Shown: piece after piece, positions 15,452-18,777 of the stretch
How positions within the stretch are numbered: the first letter of the stretch is position 1
Layout: every line of letters begins with the position of its first letter
Origin: Bryobacterales bacterium
GTDB taxonomy: Bacteria; Acidobacteriota; Terriglobia; Bryobacterales; Bryobacteraceae
DNA: 18,777 bases
Assembly: GCA_003132905.1 (NCBI GenBank)
Contig: PKZC01000203.1
Coordinates: forward strand, 2,780-21,556
Reading direction: 5' to 3'
Position numbers and translations under genes: made by a program
Notes under the pieces: generated by a model
Databases searched by the model: none
Told to the model about the DNA's origin: nothing
What the model saw: only the letters and a program-made list of their open reading frames with translations

Positions 15452-15895
15452 TCATCCGAGTAGGACTCCATGTCTCGCCAATTCCGCCTTGAAGGCGGCC
15501 ACGGCGATGTCGCGCATTATGCTGAGGCTCGAACTTACGAGTGATTTTTTCACCGCCTCAAATGCCTTGCTGTTTCCCATGGCTTCGGCGAACGCATGAC
15601 CGCTGGCAGTAAGGCGCAATGGAACCGCCGACCAAGAATAATTGCCGCTCATGTCGACATTCACCCCGAGACCAGGTTCCCCGTCGTCTCGCTCTACGAA
15701 TCCTTGGTCATTCAACAGCCGCATATGAAAGTAGAACTCCGACATTTGATACGAGAGGCCAAGTTCCGCCAATTGGTTGATATCCATGGTGGGATCTGAG
15801 TGCTCCCGAAACGCATCAAGCACCTTTTTGATATAGTCCGGGTCTGGCTTCATATCTTTAGTCGATTGTACCGCTCGTTCTCCTACAGACCACAT
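15452..15895 (-). CDS. DUF2513-like winged-helix protein
   Basis: The 147-residue frame probably begins at the ATG at 15853 (MKPDPDYIKKVLDAF), because this matches how DUF2513-family proteins begin; the ATG at 15895 would add 14 residues of no clear type. Features of the family are YIKKVLDAFREHSDP, YQMSEFYFHMRLLNDQGFVERDD (a winged-helix-like helix-turn-helix region) and the strand LRLTASGHAFAEAMGNSKAFEAVKK, equivalent to the LTxxGHEFLDxI motif. Members are widespread in phages and islands and their role is unknown; DNA binding is an inference from the helix layout. It is divergent from the gene at 15904, and with the longer start only 8 bp would separate the two. Confidence 0.65.
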   Translation of the reverse strand: MWSVGERAVQSTKDMKPDPDYIKKVLDAFREHSDPTMDINQLAELGLSYQMSEFYFHMRLLNDQGFVERDDGEPGLGVNVDMSGNYSWSAVPLRLTASGHAFAEAMGNSKAFEAVKKSLVSSSLSIMRDIAVAAFKAELARHGVLLG

Positions 15896-15903
15896 AGCTA
15901 ACC

Positions 15904-16386
15904 ATGCCTCGCAGAGTCAATTGGCTTCGACCGCTGGCTGGACGCACTCCGAAACAAGACGCATTCCTTGCCTTGCGCGGAGCTAGTTACCACCTTGCCC
16001 AAGTCATCGAGCAATTCAAAAACGGACTCACCACCAATGACAAGAAAAGTCTCTTTCACTGGCATCTGCGGGGTTTTTTCTGGGAGTTAGCGGCGGTGCG
16101 GGATACCCTGCGACGCGCCGCCAGTGCTGACCCTGCTATTGCTGCAGCGCTCGCCGAACTTCACGGGTCAGATTGGTTTATCGAAGTACTCGCCTATCGC
16201 AACTTTGCCCACCAGTCTTTTCAGGTGGTAGAAGCAGTAGCATCGCGCGCGACCGGCCAAGTTGTCGCATTCCAACTTCAGGTTACGCACGACAGTCAAG
16301 AATGGAATCCCGAGGGTCCGGGGCATCTGCAAAGCTACTGGGATAAAATGCAGCAGTTCTTATTGGGGCTTTATCCTCCAGGTTGA
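15904..16386 (+). CDS. small helical protein of unknown function
   Basis: The 160-residue cytoplasmic protein is largely alpha-helical (GASYHLAQVIEQFKNGL, KSLFHWHLRGFFWELAAVRDTLRRAASADPAI, DWFIEVLAYRNFAHQSFQVVEAVASRA). The layout of two long helices and a YRNFAHQSF segment recalls HEPN-type proteins, but the spacing here is R-x3-H while the HEPN nuclease motif is R-x4-6-H. I therefore treat that only as a possibility, and a nuclease activity is not supported. There is no signal peptide and no clear ribosome binding site before the ATG. It lies between a divergent DUF2513-like gene and the higBA module, typical island cargo. Confidence 0.6.
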   Translation: MPRRVNWLRPLAGRTPKQDAFLALRGASYHLAQVIEQFKNGLTTNDKKSLFHWHLRGFFWELAAVRDTLRRAASADPAIAAALAELHGSDWFIEVLAYRNFAHQSFQVVEAVASRATGQVVAFQLQVTHDSQEWNPEGPGHLQSYWDKMQQFLLGLYPPG

Positions 16387-16449
16387 ACCCTCAGTTCCAC
16401 GCTTTCGAGAAAGATCTCTTATCCGAACGGAAGTGCCATTGCGCTGTTT

Positions 16450-16472
16450 CCATTATGGTATTACCATATTGG
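16450..16472. promoter_or_regulatory. 23-bp palindrome, probable HigA operator
   Basis: The core TATGGTA (16454-16460), one central T, then TACCATA (16462-16468) is a perfect inverted repeat. CCA on the left (16450-16452) and TGG on the right (16470-16472) extend it to 23 bp, with one mismatched pair (T at 16453 against T at 16469) and ten of eleven pairs complementary. It lies 3 bases before the higB GTG at 16476, where an antitoxin dimer would block transcription and translation start. XRE-type HigA proteins are known to repress their own operon through such palindromes; binding here is inferred. Confidence 0.6.
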
Positions 16473-16475
16473 TAA

Positions 16476-16748
16476 GTGACGTTTCGGGACAAGGAAACCA
16501 AGCGCCTGTCATAGCGTGTCCGCGTCAAGCGATTTGAGCAGATAGAGAAGGTCGCTAGAATCAAACTCGCCTTGCTGGGAAATGCAAAGGACCTGACTGA
16601 CCTTCGGCGCATTCCCGGTTTACGGCTCGAAAAGCTTTCTGGAAATAGAACCGGCCAACACAGTATCCGCATTAACGATCAGTATCGAATTTGTTTTCGC
16701 TGGGAGAAGGACGAGGCTCAGGATGTCGAAATCACGGATTACCACTGA
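16476..16748 (+). pseudogene. higB: HigB toxin gene interrupted by an in-frame amber codon
   Basis: From the GTG at 16476 the frame reads VTFRDKETKRLS, then TAG at 16512-16514 (codon 13). It continues unbroken to the TGA at 16746-16748 as RVRVKRFEQIEKVARIKL, LRRIPGLRLEKLSGN, RTGQHSIRINDQYRICFRW and DVEITDYH. Apart from the stop codon this is a full HigB/RelE-type plasmid-killer toxin of 90 residues, the normal length, and the C-terminal RTGQHSIRINDQYRICFRW is the family's strongest signature. HigB proteins are ribosome-dependent mRNA interferases. No start codon suitable for skipping the stop is seen before an internal TTG that would remove the first helices. It overlaps higA by 26 bp. The toxin is probably dead unless the amber is read through or is a sequencing error. 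Confidence 0.82.
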
Positions 16749-17070
16749 GAAACCCACAGCGCGGGACGCTACTGAAAAGCTGCCACCCATTCATCCGGGC
16801 GACGTTTTGGCCGATACCCTTCGTGAGGCCGGGATCAGCGCAACCAGCGCCGCCATCGCTATGGGGCTGCCGCCCAGCACCCTCACCAGAATCATAAAAG
16901 GCCAGAGAAATGTCACGGCTCCGATAGCCTTGCGCATCGCCCGCTACTTTGGCACCTCACCTGACATCTGGATACGAATTCAGACCGCCTTCGATCTTGA
17001 AATGGCCAAAGACCGCGAGGGAGCAAGAATAGAACGCGACGTGCGTCCCCTGGGTCAGCTTCAGACCTAA
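16723..17070 (+). CDS. higA: HigA-type XRE antitoxin
   Basis: The 115-residue protein has LPPIHPGDVLADTLREAGIS (about 24-43), the HigA hallmark of a helix-turn-helix preceded by PIHPGE/D. The XRE helix-turn-helix follows in TSAAIAMGLPPSTLTRIIKGQRNVTAPIALRIARYFGTSPDIWIRIQTAFDLEMAK. The last part, W-x-R/N-x-Q-x-x-(F/Y)-D-L, is a conserved end of the domain. It starts inside the end of higB in another frame, with AGGA close upstream. It would neutralise HigB and repress the operon through the palindrome at 16450-16472. It is intact although its toxin partner is broken, so it may now serve only as a repressor or protect against related toxins. Confidence 0.9.
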   Translation: MSKSRITTEKPTARDATEKLPPIHPGDVLADTLREAGISATSAAIAMGLPPSTLTRIIKGQRNVTAPIALRIARYFGTSPDIWIRIQTAFDLEMAKDREGARIERDVRPLGQLQT

Positions 17071-17089
17071 TCCGCGCGGCGTACTCGCG

Positions 17090-18112
17090 CTACGACGTCG
17101 CCTGTCTTCGATACACGGCGGGTGAAACGCCCACCTGCCGGATGAACCAATGAGACAAGTGGCTCTGCGACGAAAAGCCCGACGATAATGCCACATCCAC
17201 CACCGGCAAATCCGTGTTGCGCAGCAATTCCTTGGCCCGCTCGATGCGCCGCCCCAGCACATATTGATGCGGCGATTGTCCGACGGCCGCCTTGAACGCC
17301 CGCGCCAGATAAAGCGGGCTGATGTCCACTTCCTCGGCCATGGCTTGCAAGCTCAGATCGCCTTCGAGATTATCCTCAATGAATTCGATCACGCGCCGCA
17401 TTTTCCACCCGGCCAAGGGCTTCGCGGGAAGAATGCGCACCGGACGCGAGCGCGAAGAATGCGTGCGAGCCAGATGCACGGCCATCATCTGCGAAATGGT
17501 GTCGATATACAAGCCGTCACTATACTGCCCATCTGTGGAATTCCCATCGCGCAACGCGTTCGTGATGGCGATAGCCAGCTGCTCCAATAACGGATCCAGA
17601 ATCGCAAAGCGCGGCACCAGCTCCGCGCCCGAGCTGTCGCATCCATAGATTTCGCTGACCGCCGCTTCATAAACCGATTGGCGCAGGTACACCTGCAGAA
17701 TCTCCGGATGTCCCGAGTGCTGCCATTGCGTGGTGGCGTCGCCCGGCGTCAGGCAAATGCGGCGCGGCCCGATCAGCGCGCTTTCCCGCGCGGCGCCTTC
17801 AATCTTACGGGTCACCTGCGTCGGGCGGCTCAAATGGTAGATCAGCGAAGGATGGCGAATCGGCCGCTCCACCGCTTGGAACGGCGCTTCTTCGAGAATC
17901 GCGGCATGCAGCGACCGCCAGCCCGCATCCTGGCTGTGCGCGATCAGCCGGTTCCCAGAGCGAAGCACCCGGCCGTGTGTTTCGCGAGCGGTAAATACGG
18001 AATTGGGTGGTACTATCACGGCATCACTCCCGACGTGGAGGTGCGTCCAACTTTCGGTGGCTTTATTGTACATCACGGCCGCGCGTTCGTATCTCGTTGA
18101 GAACTTTGTCAT
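17090..18112 (-). CDS. AraC-family transcriptional regulator
   Basis: The 340-residue protein has a beta-rich N-terminal ligand-type domain and a C-terminal AraC DNA-binding domain (about 236-338). The first helix-turn-helix is DLSLQAMAEEVDISPLYLARAFKAAVGQSPHQYV and the second is RIERAKELLRNTDLPVVDVALSSGFSSQSHLSHWFIRQVGVSPAVYRR. The spacing and the closing SHxSHxF-x3-GxSPxxYRR are typical. The ligand is not evident. Neither the ATG at 18112 nor that at Met14 has a good ribosome binding site, so the start is uncertain. Its nearest partners are the higBA end (17070) and the divergent transpeptidase gene. Targets cannot be inferred. Confidence 0.9.
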   Translation of the reverse strand: MTKFSTRYERAAVMYNKATESWTHLHVGSDAVIVPPNSVFTARETHGRVLRSGNRLIAHSQDAGWRSLHAAILEEAPFQAVERPIRHPSLIYHLSRPTQVTRKIEGAARESALIGPRRICLTPGDATTQWQHSGHPEILQVYLRQSVYEAAVSEIYGCDSSGAELVPRFAILDPLLEQLAIAITNALRDGNSTDGQYSDGLYIDTISQMMAVHLARTHSSRSRPVRILPAKPLAGWKMRRVIEFIEDNLEGDLSLQAMAEEVDISPLYLARAFKAAVGQSPHQYVLGRRIERAKELLRNTDLPVVDVALSSGFSSQSHLSHWFIRQVGVSPAVYRRQATS

Positions 18113-18165
18113 TTGAGGTACACTAGTAGAATCAAACCGAAATATTGACTGGTAGCATTCAAGTC

Positions 18166-18194
18166 TTGACGAAAGATTGCCGATAACTCATAAT
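18166..18194 (+). promoter_or_regulatory. sigma70-type promoter for the transpeptidase gene
   Basis: TTGACG (18166-18171) and CATAAT (18189-18194) are separated by exactly 17 bases and match the -35 and -10 consensus at five of six positions each. The predicted start of transcription near 18201 would leave a leader of about 80 bases before the ATG at 18280. A second TTGACT at 18145-18150 has no -10 at the right distance. The opposite direction, towards the AraC gene, shows no equally good pair. Confidence 0.6.
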
Positions 18195-18279
18195 GTGGGA
18201 ACGGTTTGCCCAGAAGTTCTCAAGTGACGCATTTGCGCCACCGCAGTAGCATTGTGTGAGCTAGGACTTATATTCATCT

Positions 18280-18777
18280 ATGCGCCGACGGATTCTTCTT
18301 CTTTTTGTTACGATTACCCTCCTGACGGGTTCCGCGTTCGGAACCACCAGTAACCGCAAAAAACGACATCGTGCCTTACGCGCCACAGCCAACGCTGTGA
18401 AAGTGTCGTTCACCGCTGCTCCCAAGTTTATAGGTCACCGGTTTAAGAAACACCTCGCCCAGCCTTTCGTCGATCCCACGATTGGCGATTCGGTGGATGG
18501 TGAGGACTTGATGGCTCGCCGCGCGGCGGTGCAAGCTCTCGGACCACAGAATGGAGCTGTAATCGTCGCGGATCCGAACACCGGGCGCATTCTTTCCGTC
18601 GTGAATCAGAAGCTGGCATACCAGGGTGCGTATGAGCCTTGTTCCACGATCAAAATCGTCGCGGCACTGGCGGGATTGAACGAGGGCATCATCAATCAGG
18701 AAACCGCGCTGCACATCACCAAACATCATTCGGTGGATTTAACCGAAGCGATCGCGCATTCCAATAACGCGTACTTC
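18280..18777 (+). CDS. penicillin-binding protein transpeptidase, N-terminal part (3' end outside window)
   Basis: The frame opens with ATG at 18280 and stays open to the window edge (166 codons). A basic-hydrophobic N-terminus (MRRRILLLFVTITLLTGSAFG) acts as signal or membrane anchor, followed by a very basic stretch (NRKKRHRALRATANAVK). From residue 91 it matches the transpeptidase domain of penicillin-binding proteins: NGAVIVADPNTGRILSVVN, then the active-site motif PCSTIKI with nucleophile Ser122 and Lys125, and SNNAYF with Ser161-Asn162-Asn163 as the second motif. The KTG motif would lie outside the window. The domain starts very early, so there is almost no dimerisation domain, unlike PBP2 or FtsI. 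It resembles the short secreted transpeptidases seen in class D beta-lactamase and PbpA-like groups. Its job is peptidoglycan cross-linking in the periplasm. Confidence 0.85.
   Translation, partial: MRRRILLLFVTITLLTGSAFGTTSNRKKRHRALRATANAVKVSFTAAPKFIGHRFKKHLAQPFVDPTIGDSVDGEDLMARRAAVQALGPQNGAVIVADPNTGRILSVVNQKLAYQGAYEPCSTIKIVAALAGLNEGIINQETALHITKHHSVDLTEAIAHSNNAYF

Noticed and set aside
1..18777. CRISPR array, riboswitch, rRNA or intact insertion sequence
   Set aside because: I looked for regularly spaced repeats, known aptamer cores, rRNA-like stretches and transposase frames and saw none.

Overview
The window is GC-rich DNA, densely packed with genes on both strands. Its gene content is a tannase/feruloyl esterase paralogue pair, a cytochrome c-PQQ dehydrogenase, a GH79-like glycosidase, a hydroxyquinol-type dioxygenase and several type II toxin-antitoxin modules. 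This fits a soil Acidobacteriota of the Solibacter/Bryobacter type. That assignment is inferred from gene content and style; no rRNA or marker gene is present to prove it.

Left part (1-9057): the end of a threonine dehydrogenase is followed by a plant-polyphenol and aromatic region. Two secreted tannase-family proteins (555-2063 and 4990-6510, both minus) flank a plus-strand pair made of a secreted cytochrome c/PQQ beta-propeller dehydrogenase (2143-3993) and an adenosine deaminase (4015-4989). The second tannase follows a DoxX membrane protein in a two-gene operon and has Gly where the first has its catalytic Ser. A BrnT/BrnA-type toxin-antitoxin pair (7048-7624) and a frameshifted secreted-protein gene (7642-8110) come next. 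An intradiol, probably hydroxyquinol, ring-cleavage dioxygenase (8149-9057) closes the part. A plausible flow is ester cleavage of galloyl or feruloyl conjugates outside the cytoplasm, oxidation of released alcohols or phenols, and ring cleavage inside the cell.

Middle part (9054-13813): a minus-strand operon encodes a small lipoprotein, an NAD-dependent sugar-nucleotide-type epimerase/dehydratase and a polytopic GT-C-like glycosyltransferase. A Tat-exported GH79-like glycosidase is divergently transcribed from it. Together they look like a cell-surface or exopolysaccharide glycan locus.

Right part (13814-17070): this is an accessory island with more A/T in places and mostly orphan genes. 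It holds an unknown secreted helical protein, a probable 60-residue protein, a 43-residue C-terminal stump of a tyrosine recombinase, a DUF2513-like protein and, divergent to it, an unknown helical protein. It ends in a HigBA module whose toxin has an in-frame amber codon at position 13 while the antitoxin is intact. A near-perfect 23-bp palindrome precedes the module.

Right end (17090-18777): an AraC-family regulator on the minus strand, then a good sigma70-type promoter and the first 166 codons of a penicillin-binding transpeptidase that runs off the window.
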